A DNA stretch of 64,000 bases from Elephas maximus indicus (Eukaryota; Chordata; Mammalia; Proboscidea; Elephantidae), in NCBI RefSeq assembly GCF_024166365.1, contig NC_064822.1, forward strand, positions 101,800,823 through 101,864,822. The letters run 5' to 3'. Below are positions 32,365-43,179 of the stretch, piece after piece; position 1 is the first letter of the stretch; each line of letters begins with the position of its first letter. A model generated the notes under the pieces. That model made no database searches. It worked only from the letters and a program-made list of their open reading frames with translations, and had not been told where the DNA came from. A program made the position numbers and the translations under genes.

Positions 32365-35300
32365 TTATACAATATTTGTCCTTTTGCCTCTGACTAGTTT
32401 CGCTTAGCATAATGCCTTCCAGGTTCCTCCATGTTATGAAATGTTTCACGGATTCGTCACTGCTCTTTATCGATGCCTAGTATTCCATTGTGTGAATATA
32501 CCACAATTTATTTAACCATTCATCCGTTGATGGACACCTTGGTTGCTTCCAGCTTTTTGCTATTGTAAACAGAGCTGCAATAAACATGGGTGTGCATATA
32601 TCTGTTTGTGTGAAGGCCCTTATTTCTCCAGGGTATATTCCGAGGAGTGGGATTTCTGGGTTGTATGGTAGTTTTATTTCTAACTGTTTAAGATAACGTC
32701 AGATAGATTTGCAAAGTGGTTGTACCATTTTACATTCCCACCAGCAGTGTATGAGAGTTCCAATCTCTCCGCAGCCTCTCCAACATTTATTATTTTGCAT
32801 TTTTTGGATTAATGCCAGCCTTGTTGGAGTGAGATGGAATCTCATCGTAGTTTTAATTTGCATTTCTCTAATGGCTAATGATCGAGAGCATTTTCTCATG
32901 TATCTGTTAGCTGCCTGAATATCTTCTTTAGTGAAGTGTGTGTTCATATCCTTTGCCCACTTCTTGATTAGGTTGTTTGTCTTTTTGTGGTTGAGTTTTG
33001 ACAGAATCATATAGATTTTAGAGACCAGGCGCTGGTCTGAGATGTCATAGCTGAAAATTCTTTCCCAGTCTGTAGGTGGTCTTTTTACTCTTTTGGTGAA
33101 GTGTTTAGATGAGCATAGGTGTTTGATTTTTAGGAGCTCCCAGTTATCTGGTTTCTCTTCATCATTTTTGGTAATGTTTTGTATTCTGTTTATACCTTGT
33201 ATTAGAGCTCCTAAGGTTGTCCCTATTTTTTCTTCCATGATCTTTATCATTTTTGTCTTTATGTTTAGGTCTTTGATCCACTTGGAGTTAGTTTTTGTGC
33301 ATGGTGTGAAGTATGGGTCCTGTTTCATTTTTTTGCAAATGGATATCCAGTTATGCCAGCACCATTTGTTAAAAAGACTATCTTTTCCCCAATTAACTGA
33401 CACTGGGCCTTTGTCAAATATCAGCTGCTCATATGTGGATGGATTTATATCTGGGTTCTCAATTCTCTTCCATTGGTCTATGTGTCTGTTGTTCTACCAG
33501 TACCAGGCTGTTTTGACCACTGTGGCTGTATAATAGGTTCTGAAATCAGGTAGACTGAGGCCTCCCACTTTCTTCTTCTTTTTCAGTAATGCTTTGCTTA
33601 TCCGAGGCTTCTTTCCCTTCCATATGAAGTTGGTGATTTGTTTCTCTATCACCTTAAAAAATGACATTGGAATTTGGATCGGAAGTGCATTGTATGTATA
33701 GACGGCTTTTGGTAGAACAGACATTTTTACTATGTTAAGTCTTCCTATCCATGAGCAAGGTATGCTTTTCCACTTAAGTATGTCCTTTTTAATTTCTTGT
33801 AGTAGAGCTTTGTAGTTTTCTTTGTATAGGTCTTTTACATCCTTGGTAAGATTTATTCCTAAGTATTTTATCTTCTTGGGGGCTACTGTGAATGGTATTG
33901 ATTTGGTTATTTCCTCTTCAATGTTCTTTTTGTTGATGTAGAGGAATCCAAGTGATTTTTGTATGTTTATCTTATAACCGGAGACTCTGCCAAACTCTTC
34001 TATTAGTTTCAGTAGTTTTCTGGAGGATTCCTTGGGGTTTTCTGTGTATAAGATCATGTCATCTGCAAATAGAGATAATTTTACTTTCTCTTTGCCAATC
34101 CGGATGCCCTTTATTTCTTTGTCTAGCCTAATTGCTCTGGCTAGGACTTCTAGCACAATGTTGAATAAGAGCGGTGATAAAGGGCATCCTTGTCTGGTTC
34201 TCGTTCTCAAGGGAAATGCTTTCAGGCTCTCTCCATTTAGAATGATGTTGGCTATTGGCTTTGCATAAAAAAAAAAAAGTTTTTTGAATTTTCCTTCAAT
34301 TCCTATTTTGGTAAGAGTTTTTATCATAAATGGGTGTTGGACTGTGTCAAATGCCTTTTCTGCATCAATTGATAAGATCATGTGGTTTTTGTCTTTTGTT
34401 TTATTTATATGGTGGATTACATTAATGGTTTTTCTAATATTAAACCAGCCTTGCATACCTGGTATAAATCCCACTTGGTCGTGGTGAATTATTTTTTTGA
34501 TATGTTGTTGAATTCTATTGGCTAGAATTTTGTTGAGGATTTTTGCATGTATGTTCATGAGGGATATAGGTCTGTAATTTTCTTTTTTTGTGATGTCTTT
34601 ACCTGGTTTTGGTATCAGGGAGATGGTGGCTTCATAGAATGAGCTGGGTAGTATTCCGTCATTTTCTATGCTTTGAAATACCTTTAGTAGTGGTGGTGTT
34701 ATCTCTTCTCTGAAAGTTTGGTAGAACTCTGCAGTATAGCCATCCGGGCCAGGGCTTTTTTTTGTTGGGAGTTTTTTGATTACCATTTCAATCTCTTTTT
34801 TTGTTATGGGTCTATTTAGTTGTTCTACTTCTGATTGTGTTAGTTTAGGTAGGTAGTGTTTTTCCAGGAATTCATCCATTTCTTCTAGATTTGCAAATTT
34901 GTTAGGGTACAATTTTTCATAATAATCTGATAGGATTCTTTTAATTTCAGTTAGGTCTGTTGTGATGTGGCCCATCTCGTTTCTTATTCGGGTTATTTGT
35001 TTCCTTTCCTGTATTTCTTTAGTCAGTCTAGCCAATGGTTTACCAATTTTGTTAATTTTTTCAAAGAACCAGCTTTTGGCTTTGTTAATTCTTTCAATTG
35101 TTTTTCTGTTCTCTAATTCATTTAGTTCCGCTCTAATTTTTATTATTTGTTTTCTTCTGGTGCCTGATGGATTCTTTTGTTGCTCAGTTTCTATTTGTTC
35201 AAGTTGTAGGGACAGTTCTCTGATTTTGGCTCTTTCTTCTTTTTGTATGTGTGCATTTATCGATATAAATTGGCCTCTGAGCACTGCTTTTGCTGTGTCC

Positions 35301-36164
35301 CAGAGGTTTTGATAGGAAGTATTTTCATTCTCGTTGCATTCCATGAATTTCCTTATTCCCTCCTTGATGTCTTCTATAACCCAGTCTTTTTCTCAGGAGG
35401 GTATTGTTCAGTTTCCAAGTATTTGACTTCTTTTCCCTAGTTTTTCTGTTATTGATTTCTATTTTTATTGCCTTGTGGTCTGAGAAGATGCTTTGTAATA
35501 TTTCGATGTTTTGGATTCTGCAAAGGTTTGTTTTATGACCTAATATGTGGTCTATTCTAGAGAATGTTCCATGTGCGCTAGAAAAAAAAGTATACTTTGC
35601 AGCAGTTGGGTGGAGAGTTCTGTATAAGTCAATGAGGTCAAGTTGGTTGATTGTTGTAATTTGGTCTTCCGTTTCTCTGTTGAGCTTCTTACTGGATGTC
35701 CTGTCCTTCTCCGAAAGTGGTGTGTTGAAGTCTCCTACTATAATTGTGGAGGTGTCTATCTCACTTTTCAGTTCTGTTAAAATTTGATTTATGTATCTTG
35801 CAGCCCTGTCATTGGGTGCATAAATATTTAATATGGTTATATCTTCCTGATCAATTGTCCCTTTTATCATTATGTAGTGTCCTTCTTTATCCTTTGTGGT
35901 GGCTTTAAGTTTAAAGTCTATTTTGTCAGAAATTAATATTGCTACTCCTCTTCTTTTTTGCTTATTGTTTGCTTGATATATTTTTTTCCATCCTTTGAGT
36001 TTTAGTTTGTTTGTGTCTCTAAGTCTAAGGTGTGTCTCTTGTAGGCAGCATATAGACTGATCGTGTTTCTTTATCCAGTCCGAGACTCTCTGTCTCTTTA
36101 TTGGTGCATTTAGTCCACTTACATTCAGCGTAATTATAGATAACGATGTTTTTAGTGCTGTCAT
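32365..36164 (-). pseudogene. L1 ORF2 (endonuclease-reverse transcriptase), few lesions
   Basis: ORF2p is the endonuclease/RT that makes L1 insertions by target-primed reverse transcription. From ATG 36,164 ('MTALKTSLSIITLNVSGLNA') the endonuclease is open for 279 residues with 'CCLQETHLRL', 'IVGDFNTPLS' and 'IFSDHKAIKIEI', the catalytic blocks of this nuclease family. A frameshift between about 35,325 and 35,390 separates it from a 616-residue RT piece (33,494-35,344) with '[16 protein letters not shown]' and FADD at 34,058-34,069. A Tyr codon became TAG at 33,494-33,496. After a further 234 open residues, a Trp codon became TGA at 32,699-32,701, and the C-terminal text continues to about 32,365 with at least one more frame change. 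So about four lesions in 3.8 kb. Confidence 0.9.
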
Positions 36165-36576
36165 TTTGATGCCTTTTCATGTGTGTTGTTGACAATTTCA
36201 TTTTTCCACTTACTTTTTTGTGCTGAGATGTTTTTCTTTGTAAATTGTGAGATCCTCATTTTCATAGTATTTGACTTTATGTTTGTTGAGTCGTTACGTT
36301 TTTCTTGGCTTTTATTTTGAGTTATGGAGTTGTTATACCTCTTTGTGGTTACCTTAATATTTACCCCTATTTTTCTAAGTAAAAACCTAACTTGTATTGT
36401 CCTATATCGCCTTGTATCCCTTTCCATATGGCAGTTCTATGCCACCTATATTTAGTCCCTCTTTTTGATTATTGTGATCTTTTACAATTGACTTCAATGA
36501 TTCCCTGTTTTGAGCATTTTTTTTTTTTTTAATTAACCTTAATTTGTTTTTTGTGATTTCCCTATTTGAGTTGATA

Positions 36577-37650
36577 TCAGGATGTTCTGTTCTGTGACCT
36601 TGTGTTGTGCTGGTATCTGATATTATTGGTTTTCTGACCAATTTCCTTTAGTATTTCTTGTAGCTTTGGTTTGGTTTTTGCAAATTCTCTAAGCTTGTGT
36701 TTATCTGTAAATATCTTAATTTCGCCTTCATATTTCAGAGAGAGTTTTGCTGGATATATGATCCTTGGCTGGCAGTTTTTCTCCTTCAGTGCTCTGTATA
36801 TGTCATCCCATTGCTTTCTTGCCTGCATGGTTTCTGCTGAGTAGTCTGAACTTATTCTTATTGATTCTCCCTTGAAGGAGACCTTTCTTTTATCCCTGGA
36901 TGCTTTTAAAATTTTCTCTTTATCTTTGGTTTTGGCAAGTTTGATGATAATATGTCTTGGTGTTTTTCTTTTTGGATCAGTCTTAAATGGGGTTCGATGA
37001 GCATCTTGGATAGATATCCTTTCGTCTTTCATGATGTCAGGGAAGTTTTCTGTCAGCAGATCTTCAACTATTTTCTCTGTGTTTTCTGTCCCCCCTCCCT
37101 GTTCTGGGACTCCAATCACATGCAAGTTATCCTTCTTGACAGAGTTCCACATGATTCTTAGGGTTTCTTCATTTTTTTAAATTCTTTTATCTGATTTTTT
37201 TTCAGCTATGTTAGTGTTAATTCCCTGGTCCTCCAGATTTCCCACTCTGCATTCTAATTGCTCGAGTCTGCTCCTCTGACTTCCTATTGCATTGTCTAAT
37301 TCTGTAATTTTATTGTTAATCTTTTGGATTTTTGCATGCTGTCTCTCTATGGATTCTTGCAACTTATTAATTTTTCCACTATGTTCTTGAATAAACTTTT
37401 TGAGTTCTTCAACTGTTTTATCAGTGTGTTCCTTGGCTTTTTCTGCAGTTTGCCTTATTTCGTTTCTGAGGTCATCCCTGATATCTTGAAGCATTCTGTA
37501 AATTAGTTTTTTATATTCTGTATCTGATAGTTCCAGGATTGTATCTTTATTTGGGAAAGATTTTGATTCTTTTGTTTGGGGGGTTGTATAAGCTGTCATG
37601 GTCTGCTTCTTTATGTGGTTTGATATCGACTGCTGTCTCCGAGCCATCAC
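36577..37650 (-). pseudogene. L1 ORF1 (RNA-binding protein), one stop
   Basis: ORF1p is the trimeric nucleic-acid chaperone that coats L1 RNA. The pieces 37,177-37,650 and 36,577-37,152 are in the same frame and separated by a single TAA at 37,177-37,179. The N-terminal half begins 'ARRQQSISNHIKKQT' after tandem Met codons and is rich in heptad-like Leu/Ile/Lys/Glu, fitting a coiled coil. The C-terminal half carries 'MKDERISIQDAHRTPF' and 'TPRHIIIKLAKTKDKEKIL', typical of the RRM/C-terminal domain. Total about 357 codons, near the usual length. The second L1 has Phe-type coding where this one has the stop. Confidence 0.9.
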
Positions 37651-39421
37651 AAAGATATAAAAAAAAGATATAGTAGTGATTTATTCTATATTTGCTCACT
37701 GAGTCTTATCTTGTTTTGTTTTCTTTCAATATACGTGGATGGGCTACTAGATTGTGCTGTCTTGTTTGTTGTAGCCCTTGACTTACTTATGACCTATTAC
37801 CAGCTGGATTGGGCTGTTGCCAGATATATATGCCTGAGTCTATTCACTATTCTTGAGTAGAATCTGATTTTGGGTCATCAAGTGTGTGCTGCACCCTAAC
37901 ACCTATCCACCTCGAGAAGTAGTGGTGATAGTTGTGTGCACCAGATTCTATTAGCAGCTGGGGTTCACACTCCAGGGGGGGCAGGATGCTGACAGGCTTC
38001 CCCCAAGTGTCAGTGAGGTAGGTGTGTCTCTATTCCTATAGCACCTTGGTGGGAGGGCTCTGCAGCTGTACCTTATGCCCCCAATGCAAGTACCTCTACT
38101 GATTGGTAGGTGTCACCCTCCTTAGACCCCTAAAGCAAGAGGCTAGGTGGTCTGGGGGGAGCTTCAGCCTTCAGTTCCCTGTTGTGGGTCAGTTAGGGCT
38201 CTGTTGAATAAGCAGAGATATCAGACCTGGGAAACTTGTTTTTCCAGTAAATCCACTAAAAAAAATGCAGTCAGATCCTTATCAGAATTGCTTTTGCATT
38301 ATAACAGCCACCTTGTTCCCTGTAAGGATGAAAGCTGGAGATTTGGATCATATATGCTTGGCTGGAGCTGGTTCTGTGTTTTTAGTCCAATTAGGGAAGG
38401 ATTTTTGGTCCCTGGGTTTTTTGTGGTTGCTTCTCTCAGGCCAGGAGAATGGGTTAGGAAAAGACCAAAAAAAAAAAAAAAAAAGGGAGGTGGGGAAGCA
38501 AAGCCGCGGAGCTGGAGCCATTCTCCCTCTGGCTCAGGAAATTCCAATGTTAATGAAGCCGCCTGGGAAGGGGTGGGGAGGGTTCAGAAAAATAGGGGAG
38601 AGTAGCACCCCGGAATATAGCCAAAGTTGCTTATCTTGCTTGGGATGACTATTTTATCTGAGATTCCCGAGGGGCGCGTCGCCTATGTGTGCTGGCTGTG
38701 TGGAGATTTTCGCCGAGGGTCTGGCCCACTGAAGCCGCGGTCAGATCCTCTGCTGCCAATCCAAAGCCCAGCGTCAAGGTTCCCCTGCTGGGACGCTGCA
38801 CTCCCGGCTCCAAAATCAGTCGCAGCCTCCCGGGGACTTCTCGTCCCGCCAGCCGCGTCGCTGCACTGCCCCGCAGACCAGCCCGGGGTTAGTTATGGGG
38901 AGTAGGGCTGCGCCCCGTGTTTAGGCCGTGACCGGATGCTGTGTTCAGCTCCCCTGTGCCCAATCCAAAGCCCGGCACCAAGGTTCCCCGGCTGGGACGC
39001 TGCACTCCCGGCTCCAAAACCAGTCACTGCCTCCCGTGGACTTCTCCTCCCACCAGCTGCGTTGCCACACCGCCCACGCAGACTGGCTGGGCCCCCTCCC
39101 AGGGTCAGTTCAGGGGGGTATGGCTGCGCCCCGTGTTTGCGCCATCACAGATGTCGTGTTCAGCTCCCCTGCTCCCAGTCCTAAGCCCGGCGCCAAGGTT
39201 ACCTGACTGGGACGCTGGCTCCAGGCTCCAAAAACAGTTGCTGCTTCCCCGTAGTTGTTCATTCTCCGTCTCTGTCACTCAGGTCAACTCTTTAAATCTG
39301 TGTTTGTTGTTCAGGGTTCGTAGATTGTCATGTATGTGATCAATTCACTTGTTTTTCCGAGCCTTTGTTGCAAGAGGGATACAAGGTAGCGTCTACCTAG
39401 TCAGCCATCTTGGCCCCAAAA
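37651..39421 (-). promoter_or_regulatory. L1 5' UTR with internal promoter region
   Basis: The roughly 1.77 kb upstream of ORF1 should hold the L1 internal promoter. The distal part (38,480-39,421) is GC- and CpG-rich with tandem units (next entry), then an A18 run at 38,467-38,484 splits it from an AT-richer proximal part. No element-specific factor sites can be assigned with confidence from reading alone. Confidence 0.75.
38740..39240 (-). repeat. About 204-215-bp tandem units in the L1 5' UTR
   Basis: A block with 'CAAGGTTCCCCKGCTGGGAC' and 'GCACTCCCGGCTCCAAAA' (plus-strand wording) recurs at 38,758, 38,962 and, more diverged and cut short, 39,177. Between them the 'GGCTGCGCCCCGTGTTT' block also repeats. 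The spacing is 204 and 215 bp. This resembles promoter monomers known from mouse L1. Confidence 0.85.
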
Positions 39422-39688
39422 TCTTTTGTTTTCTTTATGTGGAGGTGTAATCCTTACTGAAGGCTGTAGGCTTTCATCTTCATCAGTAAATGCTTTAAGT
39501 CCTCATCGCTTTCAGCAAGCAAGGATGTGTCACCTACATATCACAGGTTGTTAATGAGTCTTAATGAGTTAATGAGTGTTAAGAGGATGAAGAAACAATA
39601 AATAGCAGCTAGTATTATTCATAACTAAGAGAAAAAGATTGCTGCATCATTGGCAAAAATCCTAGTGGTCAATTAAAGCTGTTTACAG

Positions 39689-39872
39689 AAAAAAACCTGT
39701 TGCCACTGAGTCAACTCTGACTTATGGTGACCCCCCAAGTGTGTAGAGTAGAACTTCACTCCATAGGGCTTTCAAGGCTGTGATCTTTTGGAAGCAGATC
39801 ACCAGACCTTTCTTCCAAAGTGCCTCTGGGTAGGTTTGAACTACTAGCCTTTTTGTTACTGCTTGACCATTT
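39689..39872 (-). repeat. AfroSINE (long subtype), antisense
   Basis: It reads 'GAGTCAACTCTGACTTATGG', 'GATCTTTTGGAAGCAGATCA' and 'CTGGGTAGGTTTGAACTACT' in the reverse SINE order. It abuts the 5' end of RTE copy G. Confidence 0.8.
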
Positions 39873-40013
39873 CCAGTGATGCTGTGATGCTGAAAGCTAT
39901 AACTCTGGTATTTCAAATACCCGCAGGGCCACCCATAGTGGACAAGTTTCAGCAGAGCTTCCAGGCTAAGACTGACTAGGAAGAAGGACCTGACGATCTA
40001 TTCCTTAAAAACA

Positions 40014-43000
40014 TTGGCCAACGAGAACCTTATGAATAGCAATGGAATATTGTTTGATATAGTGCCAGAAGATGAGCCCCTCAGGCTGAAAGGCACTCAA
40101 GACATGACTTGGGAAGAGCTGCCTCCTCAAAGTAGAGTTGACCTTAATAATATGAATAGAGTAAAACTTTCAGGACTTTCATTTGCTGATGTGGTACAAC
40201 TGAAAATGAAAAGAACAGCTGCAAACATCCATTAGTAATCAGAATGTGGAATGTACAAAGTATGAATCTAGGAAAACTGGAAGTAGACAAAAATGAAATG
40301 GAACACATAAAGATTAATATCCTAGGCATTAGTGAGCTGAAATGAACAGGCATTGGCCATTTTGAATCAGACAATCATATGATTTACTATGCCAGGAATG
40401 AAAAATTGAAGAAGAATGGTGTCACTTTCATCATCAAAAAGAACATTTCAAGATCTATCCTGAAGTACAATGCTGTCAGTGATAGAATAATATCCACATG
40501 CCTACCAGGAAGTCCATTTAATATGACTATTATTCAAAATTATGCACCAACCACTAATGCCAAAGATGAAAAAAATTGAAGATTTTCCCCAATTTCTGCA
40601 GTCTGAAATTGGCGAAATGTGCAATCAATATGCATTGATAATTACCAATTATTGGAATGTGAAAGTTGGAAACAAAGAAGAAGGATCTGTAGTTGGAAAA
40701 TACGGCCTTGGTGATAGAAACAACACCAGAGATCGAATGATAGAATTTTGTAAGACCTACAACTTATTCATCAAAAATACCCTTTTTCAATAACATAAGC
40801 AGTGACTACACACATGGACCTTGCCAGGTGGAATATATATGAATCAAATCGACTATATCTGTGCAAAGAGACAATGGAGAAGCTCAACATCATCAGTCAG
40901 AACAAGGCCAGGGGCCAAAGGTGGAACAGACCATCAACTGCTCCGATGAAAGTTCAACTTGAAGCTGAAGAAAATTAAAAAAGTCCACAAGAGCCAAAGT
41001 ATAACCTCGAGTATATCCCACTTGAATTTAGAGACTATCTCAAGATTAGATCTGATGCTTTCAACACTGATGACCAAAGACGAGACAAATTGTGGGATAA
41101 CATCAAGGATATCATACATGAAGAAATCAAAAGGCCATTAAAATGACAAGAAAGAAAAGACCACAATGGATGTCAGAAGAGACTCTGAAATTTGCTCTTG
41201 AACTTAGAGTAGCTAAAGCAAACCGAAGAAATGATGAAGTAAAAGAGCCGAACAGATGATTTCAAAATGCAGCTTGAGAAGACAAAGTATTATAATGAAA
41301 TGTGCAAAGACCTCAATTTAGAAAACCGGAAGTGAAAAGCATACTCGGCATTTCTCAAGCTGAAAGAATTGAAGAAAAAATTCAAGCCTGGAGTTTCATA
41401 TTGAAGGATTCTATGGTCTAAATATTGAATGACCCAGGAAGCATCAAGGGAAGAATGGAAGGAATACACAGAGTCACTACACTAAAAAGAATTGGTTGAT
41501 GTTCAACCATTTCAGGAAGTAGCATATGATCAAGAACTGATGGTACTGAAAGAAGTCCAAGCTGCACTGAAGGCATTGGTGAATAATAAGCCTCCAGTAA
41601 CTGAGGGAATACCAATAGAAATGTTCCAACAAATGGATGTAATGCTGGAAATGCTCACTCGTGTATGCCAAGAAATTTGGAAGACAGCTACCTGGCCAAC
41701 TGACTGGAAGAGATCCATATTTGTGGCCATTCCAAACAAAGGTGATCCAACTCAATGCAGAAATTATGGAAAAATATCATTAATATCACACTCAAGCAAA
41801 ATTTTGCTGAAGTTCATTAAAAAGCAGCTACAGCAGTATATCAACAGGGAACTGCCAGAAATTCAGGCCGGATTCAGAAGAGGGCGTGAAACCAGGGATA
41901 TCATTGCTGATGTCAGAGGGCTCCTGGCTGAAAGCAGAGAATACCAGAAAGATATTTACCTGTGTTTTATTGACTATGCAAAAACATTTGACTGTGTGGA
42001 CCATAACAAATTATGGATAACATTGTGAACAATGGGAATTCCAGAACACTTAATTGTGCTCATGAAGAATCTGTACATAGACCAAGAGGCAGTTGTTTGA
42101 ACAGAACAAGGGAACACTGCATGGTTGAAAGTCAGGAAAGGTGTGCGTCACACTGCACTGTTCCACTGTGGTCTGCACCAGCTGAGAGAAGGTGATCCAG
42201 TGCCAAGATGGCCGTCCTTTCTAAGGAATATGGTATAATGGTTCTAACTGGTGCTGTCAGCTTCATGAGGGTAGCTCATCTAGCCATCAATGTTGCCAAG
42301 GCCTGCAAGAAATACAAGGTGGCGTATCCTACCATGAATTGCAAGGACCCAGAAAATGGGCACCTCTTCAACTGCATTCAGCGAGCTCACCGGAACATGT
42401 TGGAAGTATATCCTCCCCTCTTATTTCTTCTAGCTGTTGAAGGTGTTTACCTCCTGTGTATAGCTTCTGGCTTGGGCTTGGCTTAGACTGTCAGATGAGT
42501 TCTTTATGCTTACGGCTATTACACAAGAGAACCAAAAAAGTGGAATCAAGGAGCCCTGGGGTACATCGCCCTCATTGGCTTGACGGGCACAACTGCATGT
42601 TCTGCTTTCCAGCATCTCGGTCAGGTTAAAACTAGCTTGGGCAGTGGGTCTAAATGCCGCCATTAAAGAATTACAGGGGTTTAAAAACTTTCATTCATTT
42701 TGAATGACTTACCTTCCTTTCAATTTTTTTTTTTTCTAAATAGAATAAAACCTATCTGGCATCAACCTCATACCTAAAAAAACAAAAAGAAAAGCTGTGT
42801 GTCAGGGTTGTATCTTTTCACCATACTTACCCAATTTGTATGCTGAGCAAATAATCTGAGAAGCTGGAGCAGAACAAAGCATTAGGATCGGAGGAAGACT
42901 CATTAACAACCTGCAATATGCAGATGACACAACCTTGCTTGCTGAAAATGAAGAGAACTTGAAGTGGTTACTGGTAAAGATCAAAGACTACACAGACTGC

Positions 43001-43040
43001 ATTATGGATTGCACCTCAACTTAAAGAAAACAAAAATCTT
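40014..43040 (+). pseudogene. RTE endonuclease/RT remnant (copy G)
   Basis: The protein cuts DNA and copies RTE RNA. Open pieces at 40,014-40,235, 40,379-40,579 and 40,542-40,793 cover the endonuclease; at the catalytic 'GDWN' position the text reads 'TNYWNVKVGN', so Asp is replaced. The piece 41,492-42,028 covers the RT with 'WPTDWKRSIFVAIPNKGD' and motif A 'FIDYAKTFDCVDH' at about 41,966-42,003, with the catalytic Asp kept. The YADD text ('YADDTTLLAENEE') is after the retrocopy near 42,915. Several frameshifts and stops. Confidence 0.88.
42151..42790 (+). pseudogene. MGST3: Processed pseudogene of MGST3 (microsomal glutathione S-transferase 3)
   Basis: MGST3 is a small MAPEG-family membrane enzyme of the endoplasmic reticulum that conjugates glutathione and reduces peroxides. 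From ATG 42,208 the text reads 'MAVLSKEYGIMVLTGAVSF' and includes the MAPEG block 'FNCIQRAHRN'. The alignment to the 152-residue protein is collinear to 42,666 with no indel (459 bases including stop), but Trp93 is TAG and Arg97 is TGA, so it is closed after 92 codons. It has no introns, keeps a 5' leader, a 3' UTR with AATAAA at 42,744-42,749 and an A-rich tail from about 42,775. AAAGGTGTGCGTCA (42,137-42,150) and AAAGCTGTGTGTCA (42,791-42,804) are a 14-bp TSD with two mismatches. An L1-made retrocopy inside an RTE. Confidence 0.95.
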
Positions 43041-43043
43041 CAC

Positions 43044-43176
43044 TAAAAAACCAAACCAGTTGCGGTCAGGTTGATTCCGACTCATAGAGACCCTGTGGGA
43101 CAGAGCAGAACTGTCTCATAGGGTTTCCAAGGAGTGGCTGATGGATTCAAACTGCTGACCTTTTGGTTAGCAGCTG
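43044..43176 (-). repeat. AfroSINE, antisense, 5'-truncated
   Basis: 'GGTTGATTCCGACTCATAGA', 'CTCATAGGGTTTCCAAGGAG' and 'TGACCTTTTGGTTAGCAGCT' are in reversed SINE order. It ends before the head is complete. Confidence 0.85.
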
Positions 43177-43179
43177 AAC

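Larger units (their letters stand above)
31346..39421 (-). mobile_element. Full-length L1, youngest-looking in the window (L1 no. 1)
   Basis: About 8.08 kb on the minus strand: 5' end 'GGGGCCAAGATGGCTGAC' at 39,421, 5' UTR to 37,651, ORF1, a roughly 0.4-kb spacer, ORF2, a long 3' UTR with a G-rich tract, and a poly(A) tail at 31,346-31,355. TTTTGTTTTCT (31,335-31,345) and TTTTGTTTTCT (39,424-39,434) form an exact TSD. Disabling changes are few (see ORF1 and ORF2), so it is recent relative to the other L1s. It is longer than the about 6-7 kb of human or mouse L1, mainly in its UTRs. Confidence 0.92.
30688..39572 (-). mobile_element. RTE LINE, copy E, split by a full-length L1
   Basis: The pieces 30,688-31,345 and 39,422-39,572 join into one RTE: the 3' end ('GTTGTTGTTAGTGCCACTG') through the C-terminal coding part, then, after the L1, 'TTTTGTTTTCTTTATGTGG' and the YADD-side text. 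Short open pieces such as 30,982-31,164 are relics. It is 5'-truncated at about 39,572. Confidence 0.85.
39878..43043 (+). mobile_element. RTE LINE, copy G, split by the MGST3 retrocopy
   Basis: The RTE 5' UTR starts at about 39,878 ('GCTGTGATGCTGAAAGCTAT') and coding text follows from about 40,010 to 42,150, then 42,791-43,043. The 3' end beyond 43,043 is missing; a SINE (43,044-43,176) sits there and RTE text does not resume after it. The copy is nearly full length at its 5' side. Confidence 0.88.

Noticed and set aside
33494-35344. 616-codon open frame as a host gene
   Set aside because: It has L1 RT blocks (FADD, '[14 protein letters not shown]') and sits between the L1 endonuclease and the L1 3' UTR, so it is ORF2 of a retrotransposon.
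37660-38480. Host promoter or CpG-island gene start
   Set aside because: The interval lies within the L1 5' UTR; the CpG-rich part beyond it (38,480-39,421) ends exactly at the L1 5' terminus.
42208-42486. Functional 92-residue MGST3-like gene
   Set aside because: It lacks introns, has an A tail and TSD, and stops at codons 93 and 97 relative to the 152-residue enzyme. It is a processed pseudogene.
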